Assembly (NCBI RefSeq): GCF_000720115.1
Contig: NZ_JOIR01000001.1
Location: 186,001 to 250,000 of the forward strand
From: Streptomyces sp. NRRL F-2580
GTDB lineage: Bacteria > Actinomycetota > Actinomycetes > Streptomycetales > Streptomycetaceae
Direction of reading: 5' to 3'
Length of the DNA stretch: 64,000 nt
Numbering within the stretch: the first letter of the stretch is position 1; each line of letters begins with the position of its first letter. This document shows, in pieces, positions 39,662 to 48,302 of this stretch. The notes beneath the pieces were generated by a model. The model worked only from the letters and a program-made list of their open reading frames with translations. It was not told where the DNA came from and made no database searches. Made by a program: the position numbers and the translations under genes.

Positions 39662-40467
39662 AGCGAATCGTTGTCCTGCCTGACGTGCAGGCTCCCCTCG
39701 AAGACCCCCGCATGGTCCGGAACTGGACCAGCTTCGTCAAGGACTTCGAACCAGACGAGGTTCTCGGCATAGGTGACACCTGCGACTTCACCGCCCCCTC
39801 CCGCTGGAACAAGGGAAGCCGCGGAGAGTTCGAGGACGACGTCTACGACCAGGCTGCCTACACCAAGCGGAAGGTGCTCGCCCCCGTGCGAGAGGTCTTC
39901 GACGGCCGGTTCGGTATCCTCCGCTCGAACCACGGGGACCGACCCCGTGACTACCTCCGGAAGTACGCGCCGGCCCTCGCCAAGACAGGCGCCTTCGATG
40001 AGCCGCAACTGCTCGGCTACGACGACCTCGACATCACCGACCTCGGCGACTTCTACGACTTCACAGACGGCTGGACAGCGACACACGGGCACCTCGGGTT
40101 CTCGTCCAGCAGGTATGCCGGAGGCGCCGCCATGGCAGCAGCTCGGGCCATGGGCAAGTCGGTGGTGATGGGCCACGTACACAAGCTCGGGCTCATCAAC
40201 GAAAGCCGCGGCTACAAGGGCAACCTCCAGACGCTCACCGGCGTCGAGGTGGGTCACTTCATGGACATCAACAAGGCGACCTACTTGAAGCGCGGGGCGA
40301 CGAATTGGCAGGCCGGCTTCACCGTGCTCTACATCGGCAAGTACGGCGACGTGACACCGGTCCTGGTCCCCATGGCCAGTGACGGGTCCTTCACGGTCGA
40401 GGGCCAGCGCTACGGAGCCCTGCACCGCGGAGAGAACGGGCAGTTCGCCAGGAAGGCCGCCGCGTGA
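39658..40467 (+). CDS. Calcineurin-like metallophosphoesterase
   Basis: A 269-residue protein with the metallophosphoesterase motif series: LPDVQAPLED, GIGDTCDF (GDxxD), LRSNHGDR (a GNHD variant), THGHLGF and GHVHKLG (GHxH). It starts with a GTG overlapping the endonuclease stop. Phage members of the family are thought to act on nucleic acids or nucleotides; the substrate is not evident. The first motif lacks the usual second His. Confidence 0.82.
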   Translation: MKRIVVLPDVQAPLEDPRMVRNWTSFVKDFEPDEVLGIGDTCDFTAPSRWNKGSRGEFEDDVYDQAAYTKRKVLAPVREVFDGRFGILRSNHGDRPRDYLRKYAPALAKTGAFDEPQLLGYDDLDITDLGDFYDFTDGWTATHGHLGFSSSRYAGGAAMAAARAMGKSVVMGHVHKLGLINESRGYKGNLQTLTGVEVGHFMDINKATYLKRGATNWQAGFTVLYIGKYGDVTPVLVPMASDGSFTVEGQRYGALHRGENGQFARKAAA

Positions 40468-41030
40468 CAGAGAACTCCGAACTCGACTGGGCCTACCTGG
40501 CAGACCTCGCCGGAAGGGTCGCCTACTCCATCGCGGAACGCTGGCACATCGTTGAGGCCGACGACGTGAAGCAGGCCATCCTGGAACATGCCATCCGGGA
40601 ACGGAAGAACGTCGCCCTGGCCGTCGATGACCAAGCCCTCCTCAAGCGAATCTTCTGGACGGCCGGGAAGCGGTACGCCGCCAAGGAGCGGCTCTACCGC
40701 GACTTGGTGGACGGCGAGTACTTCTACACCGCCGACGAGGCCAAGACCGCCCTCCTCACGATGATCTACACCGCCGAGGAGTTCAGCGGACTCATCGGGA
40801 AGAAGGACGACCTCAACCACTGCACCGTGAGCGAGAACCTGCACACGGCCCGCCTCGACGCCGAGGACGCCATGAGGCGGATCAACGAGCGGTATCAGCG
40901 ACTCCTCCACAGCCGCTACGTCCTCGGCATCCCCCTCGCCTCTGACGCGGACCAGAAAGCCTGCCAGCGGGCGGTCATCGCCCTCTCCTACGAGATGAAC
41001 CGCTCCCTCCGACGAAAGATCCAGAAGTGA
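40464..41030 (+). CDS. Sigma-factor-like phage protein
   Basis: A 188-residue helical protein. VEADDVKQAILEHAIRE resembles a sigma region 2 and RYQRLLHSRYVLGIPL followed by ALSYEMNRSLRRK resembles a weak region 4. Similar proteins are annotated as sigma-like in actinophages. It could redirect host RNA polymerase to phage promoters, but the similarity is low. Overlaps the genes on both sides by 4 bases. Confidence 0.5.
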   Translation: MTENSELDWAYLADLAGRVAYSIAERWHIVEADDVKQAILEHAIRERKNVALAVDDQALLKRIFWTAGKRYAAKERLYRDLVDGEYFYTADEAKTALLTMIYTAEEFSGLIGKKDDLNHCTVSENLHTARLDAEDAMRRINERYQRLLHSRYVLGIPLASDADQKACQRAVIALSYEMNRSLRRKIQK

Positions 41031-41215
41031 TCGAGACCCGACACAACTACGGCCGACACGACACCGTCTGCGACGTGATCTACGACTCAGGCACCATCTC
41101 TCCCGTCTACCTCGGACTCCATAACGCAACGGAAAGCGCGGAGTTCAACATCGACCGCCAAGACCTTCCCAAGGTCATCGAAATGCTGACCGCCGCTCTC
41201 GCGGCCAACCGCTAA
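41027..41215 (+). CDS. Small hypothetical protein
   Basis: A 62-residue protein, beta-rich at the N-terminus with a helical C-terminus (DLPKVIEMLTAALAAN). It overlaps the sigma-like gene by ATGA-type coupling and precedes the ribonucleotide reductase gene by 10 bases. Function unknown. Confidence 0.6.
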   Translation: MIETRHNYGRHDTVCDVIYDSGTISPVYLGLHNATESAEFNIDRQDLPKVIEMLTAALAANR

Positions 41216-41225
41216 GGGATATCGC

Positions 41226-43229
41226 TTGTTCCAGACCGAAACCGCCGAAACCGTCTTCCTTCGCACCTACTCCCGCAAGAAGCCCGATGGGTCACAGGAA
41301 ACCTGGCCCGAGACCGTCACCCGTGTCGTAGACGGAAACCTGAGCCTGGTCGAGCCGCGATACATCGAGGCCGGCGAGCGCCAGGCCCTCATCGACCTGA
41401 TCCAGAACTTCAAGTTCCTGCCTGCGGGCCGGCACCTGAAGAGCAGTGGCGTGAACAATTTCGCGTTGAACAACTGCTGGGCCGCCGGATGGTCCGAGGA
41501 CCCGGCCGAGCACTACACGTTCACTCTGTTGCGCCTGGCCGAGGGTGGGGGTGTTGGCAGCAACTACAGCAGCCGGTACCTCGACCGTGCCCCCACCGTC
41601 GAGAACTGCGTGACCACGCACATCGTGTGCGACCCCGCGCACCCCGACTACGAGGATCTGAGCAAGGCCGGGCTCATCAGCGCCGAGTACGACTACGCAT
41701 GGGCTGGGGCCTACTCCGTGGAGGACTCGCGGGAGGGCTGGGCCTGGGCACTCGGCGACCTGATTCGCTCAGCCCACGAGCCGACGATGAAGCACCACAA
41801 TCGCGTCTTCGACGTCAGCCGTATTCGAGGGAAGGGAGCTCCGCTGCGCAGCTTCGGCGGGACGGCCTCGGGTCCCGAACCGTTTGCACGGATGATGATC
41901 GAGGTCGGCCAGATCCTCTCGGAGGCTGCCGGTTGGCCGCTCAACGGCATGGACGCGATGTCGATAGACCATCAGATCGCGATGGCCATCGTCGCGGGCG
42001 GAGTTCGCAGGTCGGCCCGCATGAGCATCATGCACTGGGACGACTCCCTGATCGAGGAGTTCTTGACGTGCAAGTCTTCGGACACCGCGGCGATGTGGAC
42101 GACGAACGTCTCCGTCGAGATCGACGCGACCTTCATGAAGGCCCTGGACGAGAAGAACCCTCGTGCCCAGAAGATCATGAAGGCGATTGCCGAGGGTGCC
42201 CTTGGGAACGGGGAGCCTGGGTTCTGGAACTCGACGCTGACTGCCGAGGGTGAGGTGGATGGGACCTACACCACCAACCCCTGTGGAGAGGCGACCTTGA
42301 ACCCGTGGGAGCCGTGCAACCTCGGATCGGTCAACCTCGGTAAGTTCGTTCATGAGGGGGAAGCTGACTTCACCGATCTTGAAGACGCCCACCGGCTTGC
42401 CACCCGCTACCTGATCCGAGCGACCTTCGCCGAAGTGGCGGACCCCAAGTCCGCCCAGGCCATCCAGAAGTACCGACGGATCGGTGTCGGCCACCTCGGG
42501 TTCGCCGACTACCTCTTCAAGCTGGGCGTCAAATACAGCCGCGCCCCCTACAACCCCAGCATCCGATTCGACCTGGCGCATTTCGCGAACACCGTGGACC
42601 GGGCCGCCGCGGAATACGCCAACGAACTGCGCATCCCCGTACCCATCAAGAAGAGGGTAATCGCGCCAACCGGGACCACATCCAAGCTGGCCAGCGCTTC
42701 GGGTGAAGGCATCCACCCACCCTTCGCGGACTTCTTCCTGCGCCGGATTCGCTTCTCGTCCATCGAGCCAACGGAGAAGGCCCAGATCGAGGCATACGAG
42801 AGGAAGGGCTACCGCACCGAACCGTGCGTGTACTCGGCCAACACGGTCGTGGTCGAGATCCCGACCGTCGATCCGCTCCTGCCCGACTATCCCGAGTGCG
42901 CGGACGCCTTCGAGCACTCGGGGGAGCTGACCCTGGACCAGATGCTCTCGGTACAGCGGATGTACCAGGAGCTTTGGGCCGACCAGGCCGTGTCCTACAC
43001 GGCCTCGGTGAACCCAGAGACCTACACCGTCACGGACGTGTACGAGACGCTGCGAGGCTTCCTGCCGGTCCTCAAGGGGACCACCATCTTCCCGGAGATG
43101 AGCCGCCCGCAGTCCCCGTACGAGCGGATCTCCAAGGAGGAGTACGAGAAGCGCATGTTCGAAATCGGAGAAGTCGTCGCGGATACCGGATACGACGAGG
43201 TCTGCGCCTCCGGCGCCTGCCCTATCTGA
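41226..43229 (+). CDS. nrdJ: Class II (B12-dependent) ribonucleotide reductase
   Basis: A 667-residue single-chain reductase from a TTG start with AAGGGAT upstream. Core motifs: NNCWAAGW (redox Cys), ARMSIMHW, the active-site TNPCGEATLNP with the catalytic Asn/Cys/Glu, APTGTTSKLASASGEGI and a C-terminal CASGACPI Cys pair for re-reduction. The absence of a small-subunit gene and the length fit the adenosylcobalamin-dependent type. It supplies dNTPs for phage replication and would use the small redoxin gene nearby as reductant. Confidence 0.92.
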   Translation: MFQTETAETVFLRTYSRKKPDGSQETWPETVTRVVDGNLSLVEPRYIEAGERQALIDLIQNFKFLPAGRHLKSSGVNNFALNNCWAAGWSEDPAEHYTFTLLRLAEGGGVGSNYSSRYLDRAPTVENCVTTHIVCDPAHPDYEDLSKAGLISAEYDYAWAGAYSVEDSREGWAWALGDLIRSAHEPTMKHHNRVFDVSRIRGKGAPLRSFGGTASGPEPFARMMIEVGQILSEAAGWPLNGMDAMSIDHQIAMAIVAGGVRRSARMSIMHWDDSLIEEFLTCKSSDTAAMWTTNVSVEIDATFMKALDEKNPRAQKIMKAIAEGALGNGEPGFWNSTLTAEGEVDGTYTTNPCGEATLNPWEPCNLGSVNLGKFVHEGEADFTDLEDAHRLATRYLIRATFAEVADPKSAQAIQKYRRIGVGHLGFADYLFKLGVKYSRAPYNPSIRFDLAHFANTVDRAAAEYANELRIPVPIKKRVIAPTGTTSKLASASGEGIHPPFADFFLRRIRFSSIEPTEKAQIEAYERKGYRTEPCVYSANTVVVEIPTVDPLLPDYPECADAFEHSGELTLDQMLSVQRMYQELWADQAVSYTASVNPETYTVTDVYETLRGFLPVLKGTTIFPEMSRPQSPYERISKEEYEKRMFEIGEVVADTGYDEVCASGACPI

Positions 43230-43249
43230 GAGTTAGATCACGCACCATT

Positions 43250-43265
43250 AAGTTGGAATGTGACA
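43250..43265 (+). promoter_or_regulatory. Operator-like site 17
   Basis: An exact aagttggaatgtgaca between nrdJ and the next gene, 22 bases before the start. Confidence 0.8.
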
Positions 43266-43287
43266 CAAGAAATGCGAGGATGAAGAC

Positions 43288-43809
43288 ATGAGTGAAAACC
43301 CCTTCGGAAGCGGTTCCCCCTGGGATGAACCCACCGACAACACCACCACGAACGAGACCAACACGGAGTCGCCTGTGACCACTGCCGCCCCCGCCCCGAC
43401 CGCCGCGCCCGAGGGCGTCACCGTCTCCTTCAAGGGCGGCCTCGGCTACGACGCCTCCCTCGCCGTGCTGCGGGCCCCGACCGTCACCGACATGGACAAC
43501 CTCCTGGAGGAGGAGGGGCCGGCCATCGCATCGATGCTCCGCAAGATGGCCAAGATCCAGTCCTTCAACACCGAGCTGAACACCAAGGACAAGAGCGTCG
43601 CGGCCAAGGCCGCAGGCAAGAACGTCTTCTCCGGCGGCCGAGTCCAGCAGGAGGGCGGCAACGCGGTCGTCGGCGACACCTGCGCCCACGGGCGCAAGCA
43701 CTTCGCGAAGGGCGACTGGGAGGCGATGTTCTGCACCGAGCGCGAGAAGTCCGACCAGTGCCCCCCGGCCTTCCTGGACAAGAAGACCGGCAAGTACGTC
43801 CAGAAGTAG
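43288..43809 (+). CDS. Hypothetical DNA-metabolism protein
   Basis: A 173-residue protein. The N-terminal 45 residues are Thr/Ala/Pro-rich and probably disordered; the rest is compact with a possible CxH...C...C set (DTCAHGRKHF... MFCTEREKSDQCPP). It is bracketed by operator-like sites, so it may be a separately expressed unit. A single-stranded DNA-binding or replication-accessory role is conceivable from the location; I recognise no family. Confidence 0.65.
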   Translation: MSENPFGSGSPWDEPTDNTTTNETNTESPVTTAAPAPTAAPEGVTVSFKGGLGYDASLAVLRAPTVTDMDNLLEEEGPAIASMLRKMAKIQSFNTELNTKDKSVAAKAAGKNVFSGGRVQQEGGNAVVGDTCAHGRKHFAKGDWEAMFCTEREKSDQCPPAFLDKKTGKYVQK

Positions 43810-43818
43810 CCGCCATCA

Positions 43819-43834
43819 AGGTTGGAATGTGAGA
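43819..43834 (+). promoter_or_regulatory. Operator-like site 18
   Basis: The sequence aggttggaatgtgaga is followed immediately by the hairpin at 43,837-43,865. Site and terminator-like stem are adjacent here. Confidence 0.7.
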
Positions 43835-43836
43835 AC

Positions 43837-43865
43837 CGGGGGCCGGGCAACCGGCCCGGCCCCCG
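43837..43865 (+). terminator. Strong hairpin after operator-like site 18
   Basis: A perfect 12-bp stem CGGGGGCCGGGC / GCCCGGCCCCCG with a 5-base loop, no clear T-tract. Confidence 0.7.
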
Positions 43866-43881
43866 TATCCGAGGAGAGCAA

Positions 43882-44022
43882 ATGCGCTACGACACCGAGC
43901 ACGAACAGTGCTACGTGTGCGCCGCAACCTACCCGCCGGAAGACCTGGCATCGGTGGACATCGACGGCGTGGAGGAACTGGCCTGCTACGGGTGCGCCCC
44001 GGACTACGAGGAGGCCCCGTGA
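43882..44022 (+). CDS. Small zinc-ribbon protein
   Basis: A 46-residue acidic protein with CYVC and CYGC pairs spaced by about 26 residues, a minimal zinc ribbon. GAGGAGAG precedes the ATG. It overlaps the thyX start by four bases. Confidence 0.7.
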   Translation: MRYDTEHEQCYVCAATYPPEDLASVDIDGVEELACYGCAPDYEEAP

Positions 44023-44723
44023 TCCAGTTCGAGAGCGCCATGGACGTAGAGCTCGTGCAGCAGCTCGCCACCGACGAGATGGTGTGCACAGCCGCCCGAG
44101 TCTCCACCACCGGGGGCAAGGTCCAGCCCGCCACCCGCGAGAAGGATGCGGGCCTGATCAACTTTCTGATGCGGGACCGGCATGGCAGCCCCTTCGAGCA
44201 CGGCACTTTCACCTTCCGGATATCCGCCCCCATCTTCGTCGTCCGCGAGTTCATGAGGCATCGGGCCGGCATGAGCTACAACGAGGAGTCCGGGCGATAT
44301 CGCGAGCTGGAGCCCGTCTTCTACGTCCCCTCAGGGGACCGGGCCCTGGTCCAGGTCGGCAAGGCCGGCGCGTACGACTACAAGCCCGGCACCTTCCGCC
44401 AGGCCCTCGTTGTGGGGGAGTCCCTGCGGATGGCCTACACCGAGGCGTGGACCCAGTACCAGGCCATGCTGGGCGAAGGAGTCGCCCGCGAGATCGCCCG
44501 CAGCGTCCTTCCGGTCGGAACCTTCTCGACCTTCTATGTCACCTGCAATCCGCGGAGCCTCATGCACTTCCTCTCGCTCCGCACCAAGAGCGACCACGCC
44601 GTGTACCCGAGCTTTCCCCAGGCCGAGATTGAGACGGTCGCGGACCGGATGGAAGAGCACTTCAAGGCCCACATGCCGATGACCCACGAGACCTTCGTAC
44701 AGCACGGCCGGGTGGCGCCGTGA
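44019..44723 (+). CDS. thyX: Flavin-dependent thymidylate synthase ThyX
   Basis: A 234-residue enzyme from a GTG overlapping the previous stop. The ThyX signature RHRAGMSYNEESGRY is complete, and the C-terminal LRTKSDHAVYPSFPQAE fits the family. It methylates dUMP to dTMP using methylene-tetrahydrofolate and FAD. It works with the dCMP deaminase and reductase of this module. Confidence 0.94.
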   Translation: MIQFESAMDVELVQQLATDEMVCTAARVSTTGGKVQPATREKDAGLINFLMRDRHGSPFEHGTFTFRISAPIFVVREFMRHRAGMSYNEESGRYRELEPVFYVPSGDRALVQVGKAGAYDYKPGTFRQALVVGESLRMAYTEAWTQYQAMLGEGVAREIARSVLPVGTFSTFYVTCNPRSLMHFLSLRTKSDHAVYPSFPQAEIETVADRMEEHFKAHMPMTHETFVQHGRVAP

Positions 44724-44866
44724 AGCTCGGCAACGCCCTGGCCGCGCTCCTCCTGGCCGTGGCCGCAGTTGGTTCATTCCTGATCTGGACCAAGGGCCCC
44801 TGCGGCCTGTGGACGTACGCGAAGGCCGGAGACACCCCGGCCCGCTGCGTCACCCGCCTCCCCTGA
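44720..44866 (+). CDS. Small membrane protein
   Basis: A 48-residue protein from a GTG overlapping the thyX stop. One hydrophobic segment (about 4-22, LGNALAALLLAVAAVGSFLIW) precedes a short Cys-containing tail. It may be a small inner-membrane or accessory lysis-type protein; function unknown. Confidence 0.6.
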   Translation: MKLGNALAALLLAVAAVGSFLIWTKGPCGLWTYAKAGDTPARCVTRLP

Positions 44867-45003
44867 TGGCAGAGCTGGTAAGCCTCCTGGCCTTCTACCA
44901 GTGCCCCTGCGGAATGTCCTTCGTCCTGGACTACCCAGCCGACGAAACCCCCGAAGAACCCGCGGCCTGCGCGGCCTGCGAGATACCTGGAGCCAACGAA
45001 TGA
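44866..45003 (+). CDS. Small zinc-ribbon protein
   Basis: A 45-residue protein with CPCG and CAAC pairs, a compact zinc ribbon. Start and stop overlap the neighbours (TGATG and ATGA), showing coupled translation. Function unknown. Confidence 0.62.
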   Translation: MAELVSLLAFYQCPCGMSFVLDYPADETPEEPAACAACEIPGANE

Positions 45004-45434
45004 CCATGTGGAGCGCTACCTACGAGCGCGAGAACTCTCAGATGGACCTGCTGAACGTCCCCCTCAACAGGGTGACGATCGAGGTCACGGAGGAGAACAC
45101 GGCACTGATTACCTCCCTGCGAGACCAGCTGGCCCAGGCCGAGGCCAAGGTGAAGGAACTGACCGACGCCCGGAAGTACTGGACCCAGCGCTACGACGAG
45201 GAGAAGCGGGTCTCCGCCGACTGGCGAGGCCGCTACGAGACCGAGCGGGCCCGCAAGACTGAGGGGGCCGGCCACCGCTACGTGCAGCTCGTCAAGCACC
45301 TCTCGGACCGCAAGCGCGCCCTCGAAGGCGTCGCCGAGCGAGCCCAGCGCGACAAGCGGTGGGCCGGTGCCGCGGACGCCCAGGCCCACCTTGACGAGAT
45401 CCAGACTGCTCTGCGAGCTGCCGGTGTTCTTTGA
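45000..45434 (+). CDS. Coiled-coil phage protein
   Basis: A 144-residue protein, mostly charged helices (LRDQLAQAEAKVKELTDARK... RYETERARKTEG). It overlaps the preceding gene by ATGA. Similar coiled-coil proteins occur in actinophage replication modules without known function. Confidence 0.62.
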   Translation: MTMWSATYERENSQMDLLNVPLNRVTIEVTEENTALITSLRDQLAQAEAKVKELTDARKYWTQRYDEEKRVSADWRGRYETERARKTEGAGHRYVQLVKHLSDRKRALEGVAERAQRDKRWAGAADAQAHLDEIQTALRAAGVL

Positions 45435-45552
45435 GAGCTGGGACGAGGTCCCTCTTCACGTCTACGTCCACAACAACATGACCGTTGAACGGCGGGTGGG
45501 CCCCATCACCGAGGAGTCCGAGTTCCCGCCGGTCCTGGAGGGCACCTACTGA
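45424..45552 (+). CDS. Very small hypothetical protein
   Basis: A 42-residue frame from a GTG near the end of the coiled-coil gene (FFESWDEVPLHVYVHNNMTV). It fills the gap between two genes with overlapping ends, but its ribosome binding site is weak. Confidence 0.45.
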   Translation: MFFESWDEVPLHVYVHNNMTVERRVGPITEESEFPPVLEGTY

Positions 45553-45779
45553 TGTTCGGGACAAAGGCTGCCGCGCTGCGACAGGTGCAAGCGGAGCTGG
45601 CGCTGAGTCAGCGTGCCGCGATGAAGCACCAGCAGATTGCCAACCGGCTCAACCTCTACGCAGACGAGCTGGAACGGGAACTCGACGTCGCCGTACGCGA
45701 GTACACCAGCCTCGAAGCTCGGTATGACGCCCTCGTGGCCGAGCGGGATCGACGCCGAGGTAAGGAGCCGCCTCTTTAA
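45552..45779 (+). CDS. Small coiled-coil protein
   Basis: A 75-residue helical protein (LRQVQAELALSQRAAMKHQQ... LERELDVAVREYTSLEARYD). It overlaps the previous stop and is followed by operator-like site 19. Function unknown. Confidence 0.62.
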   Translation: MFGTKAAALRQVQAELALSQRAAMKHQQIANRLNLYADELERELDVAVREYTSLEARYDALVAERDRRRGKEPPL

Positions 45780-45786
45780 GCGCTCA

Positions 45787-45802
45787 AAGTTGGAATGTGA
45801 CA
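45787..45802 (+). promoter_or_regulatory. Operator-like site 19
   Basis: An exact aagttggaatgtgaca, 13 bases before the DNA polymerase start. The preceding CCTCTTTAAGCGCTCA matches the CCTCTTTTTTGCGCTCA that precedes site 8. Confidence 0.82.
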
Positions 45803-45815
45803 CTGGGAGATCTGT

Positions 45816-47639
45816 GTGAAGGTCATCGACTACAGCCTCAACGGCGACAGCATCCGAATCAATGTGGTCGAGACCGAAGAAGACCTCCTCGATTTCCGCC
45901 AGTTCATCGTTACCAATCGGCGCGCACTCGGATTCGATACCGAGACCGATGGCCTCTCCTGGTGGGAAGACGGATTCCGAATCAGGCTCGCACAGTTCGG
46001 AAACGCTCACGAGAGCTACGTCCTCCCCGTGGAGAAGGGCGGCCTCTTTCAGGACGACGCCATCAAGGCTGTGGGATGGGTACAGAAGCTCGTCATGCAG
46101 AACGGCACCTACGACATCCTCTGCATGGACCGGGTCTGGGGAGTCAAGGCCGAATCCGTCTTTCCGCGGCTTCTCGACAGCCGGATAGTGGCCCACCTCG
46201 TAGACAGCCGGGGCCGGAAAGACGGCGGCGTCGGTCACTCGCTCGAAGAACTCACCCGCCACTACCTCTCCGCAGACGTGGCCGATGAAGTGAAGAGCAG
46301 CATGACCGGCATCGCCAAGGAGTTGAGGGTCAAGAAGGCCGAGGTGTGGCCGATCGTTCCGCTGGAACATGAAGGCTTCAACCTCTACGCCGGCATGGAC
46401 CCCATCCTGGCGTTCCGGCTGGCCCGCAAGCTCAAGCCCCTCATACCGGCCTCTGCACGAAAGCTCCTCGACTACGAACACCAGCTCGCCGCCGCATGCG
46501 CCTACATGGTCCGCACAGGCATCAAGGCCGACGTCCCGTACATCGAGGCCCGCGCCAATGAACTGGCCCGCACCGAGGTCCACTTCAAGGAAGTGGCCGC
46601 CAGGCTCGGACTGGAGAACATCAACTCTCCCAAGCAGGTGGGGGAGGCGATCATCAGCCGGGGAATCCGGCCCACCGGCAAGACCCCCACCGGACAGCCC
46701 AAGGTCGATGACCAGCTCCTCAAGGCCCATCTCGGCGACCCACTGTGTGAGGCCATCTACCAGGGCAAGAGGGCCGCCAAGGCAAAATCGACCTGGTTCG
46801 ACAATGCCTTGGCCAACCGCGACAGTGAAGATCGGTTGCATGCCTCGATAAATTCGACCGGTGCCCGGACAGCCCGTATGTCGATTTCCGGGGCGATACC
46901 GGCCCAGACATTCCCGTCGAAGGATTCACTGGTCCGCCGCGGATTCGTTGCTGACCCAGGGCACCTCGTCTGCGCGGTCGACTACAAAGCCCAGGAACTC
47001 CGTGTACTGGCGGCCCTGTCGGGAGACAAGGCCATGAAGCGGGCGTTCAGGGAAGGGGCCGACCTTCACCAAATCACTGCGGACTCGGCGGGCGTCGACC
47101 GGGCCACCGGCAAGATGGCCGGGTTCCTCACCGTCTACGGCGGCGGCTGGGCGGCCCTGGCCACCCAGGCCGGAGTCAGCGAAGAGACAGCACGCCGCGC
47201 GATCGACGGATTCTTCGACGCCTTCCCCAGGGTTCGCGAGTACTCCGAAGAACTACAGAAGGAAGCGCGCCGCACCGGCTTCATCACCACCAACACGGGA
47301 CGCCGGCTCCTGGTCGACAAGCGGCGCCCGTACGCCGCCTTGAACTACGCGGTGCAAAGCGCAAGCCGGGACGTGACGGGGAGGGCAATCCTGCGCCTCC
47401 AGAAAGCCGGATACGGACCGTACTGTCTCCTCCCGGTTCACGACGAGGTGATCTTCCAGTTCCCGGAAGAGCATGCCGTGAAGGCGACGGCCAAGGCCGC
47501 CCAAATCATGAAGGAAACGATGAACGGCGTCCTCATCGATACCGATGTATCGGTCTACGGAAAGAGCTGGGGATGCGGCTATATGGCCGCCGGCCAGTAC
47601 TGCGACCTCTGCAACACCATCCACAAGGAGAATGAATGA
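45816..47639 (+). CDS. polA: DNA polymerase I (family A) with 3'-5' exonuclease
   Basis: A 607-residue polymerase from a GTG start. The exonuclease domain has LGFDTETDGLSWW near residue 40 (DxE), then the polymerase: motif A VCAVDYKAQELRVLAALS, motif B KMAGFLTVYGGGWAALATQA and motif C LPVHDEVIFQF. The C-terminus carries CDLC. No 5'-3' exonuclease domain is present. It is the replicative polymerase of the phage. It starts just after site 19 and overlaps the next gene by ATGA. Confidence 0.95.
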   Translation: MKVIDYSLNGDSIRINVVETEEDLLDFRQFIVTNRRALGFDTETDGLSWWEDGFRIRLAQFGNAHESYVLPVEKGGLFQDDAIKAVGWVQKLVMQNGTYDILCMDRVWGVKAESVFPRLLDSRIVAHLVDSRGRKDGGVGHSLEELTRHYLSADVADEVKSSMTGIAKELRVKKAEVWPIVPLEHEGFNLYAGMDPILAFRLARKLKPLIPASARKLLDYEHQLAAACAYMVRTGIKADVPYIEARANELARTEVHFKEVAARLGLENINSPKQVGEAIISRGIRPTGKTPTGQPKVDDQLLKAHLGDPLCEAIYQGKRAAKAKSTWFDNALANRDSEDRLHASINSTGARTARMSISGAIPAQTFPSKDSLVRRGFVADPGHLVCAVDYKAQELRVLAALSGDKAMKRAFREGADLHQITADSAGVDRATGKMAGFLTVYGGGWAALATQAGVSEETARRAIDGFFDAFPRVREYSEELQKEARRTGFITTNTGRRLLVDKRRPYAALNYAVQSASRDVTGRAILRLQKAGYGPYCLLPVHDEVIFQFPEEHAVKATAKAAQIMKETMNGVLIDTDVSVYGKSWGCGYMAAGQYCDLCNTIHKENE

Positions 47640-47869
47640 GTAACGAACACGACCCATTTGACGAACTCGTCGGCGGAATCAGTAAGGAGATCCATGAACG
47701 AGTCATCGAAAACACCGGTCTCGCGGCTATCAAGTCAGCGAGGATCGCCGGGACCGTCATCAAGGAAGCAAAGGACTGGGGCGTCCCGAAGGACCTGGCC
47801 GAAGTCATGGGCGCTGACGTCTGGCAGCTCCTCATGATCGGAACCCCTGTCACGGAGGTGGCCGAATGA
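47636..47869 (+). CDS. Small hypothetical protein
   Basis: A 77-residue acidic and helical protein (DELVGGISKEIHERVIENTG). It is translationally coupled to the polymerase gene upstream and overlaps the next start. Function unknown. Confidence 0.62.
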   Translation: MSNEHDPFDELVGGISKEIHERVIENTGLAAIKSARIAGTVIKEAKDWGVPKDLAEVMGADVWQLLMIGTPVTEVAE

Positions 47870-48054
47870 ACAGTGACCACTTCACCGTCGAAGGCATGGA
47901 GAACGGCGGCATCGTCCTCTGGATGAAGGACCGCGACGACCCGATCGCCGAGGGCGGCTGCTCCTGCTGCGGCGACAACGACGTCACTCTCACCGACCTG
48001 ATCAACGCGGCCAAGACCCACTGGGGTTACAAGGAGAAGGAGGCCGCGGAGTGA
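47866..48054 (+). CDS. Small Cys-containing hypothetical protein
   Basis: A 62-residue protein with CSCC in a short loop (EGGCSCCGDNDVTLTDL). It is coupled to both neighbours by four-base overlaps in the nucleotide-metabolism run. Function unknown. Confidence 0.6.
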   Translation: MNSDHFTVEGMENGGIVLWMKDRDDPIAEGGCSCCGDNDVTLTDLINAAKTHWGYKEKEAAE

Positions 48055-48302
48055 CCTCATACCTCCTCTTCTCCTCGCCGGCCTGCGTCCCCTGCCAGCG
48101 AATGAAGCCCCTGATCGCCCAGGAATCCATCACGGCCGACGTCACCGTGACCGACATCGTCACCCCCGACGACCTCTTCGGGGTCCTGGACGTGACCGGC
48201 GTCCCGACCCTTCTGGCCATGAAGGACGGTCGCGAGGTCGGCCGCCTGACCGGCCTCAAGAGTCAGGCAGACCTCATCGTGTTCTTCGAGGAAACGAGTT
48301 GA
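48051..48302 (+). CDS. Thioredoxin-like redoxin
   Basis: An 83-residue protein of the glutaredoxin/NrdH size with a CVPC active site (YLLFSSPACVPCQRMKP) and the cis-proline segment VTGVPTLLAMKDG. It likely donates electrons to the phage ribonucleotide reductase, whose C-terminal Cys pair needs such a partner. Confidence 0.85.
   Translation: MTSYLLFSSPACVPCQRMKPLIAQESITADVTVTDIVTPDDLFGVLDVTGVPTLLAMKDGREVGRLTGLKSQADLIVFFEETS

Noticed and set aside
44771..44784. GCAGTTGGTTCATTCC in the small membrane gene as another copy of the second repeated word
   Set aside because: Two or more mismatches to GTTAGTTAGTTCAT; within chance expectation.
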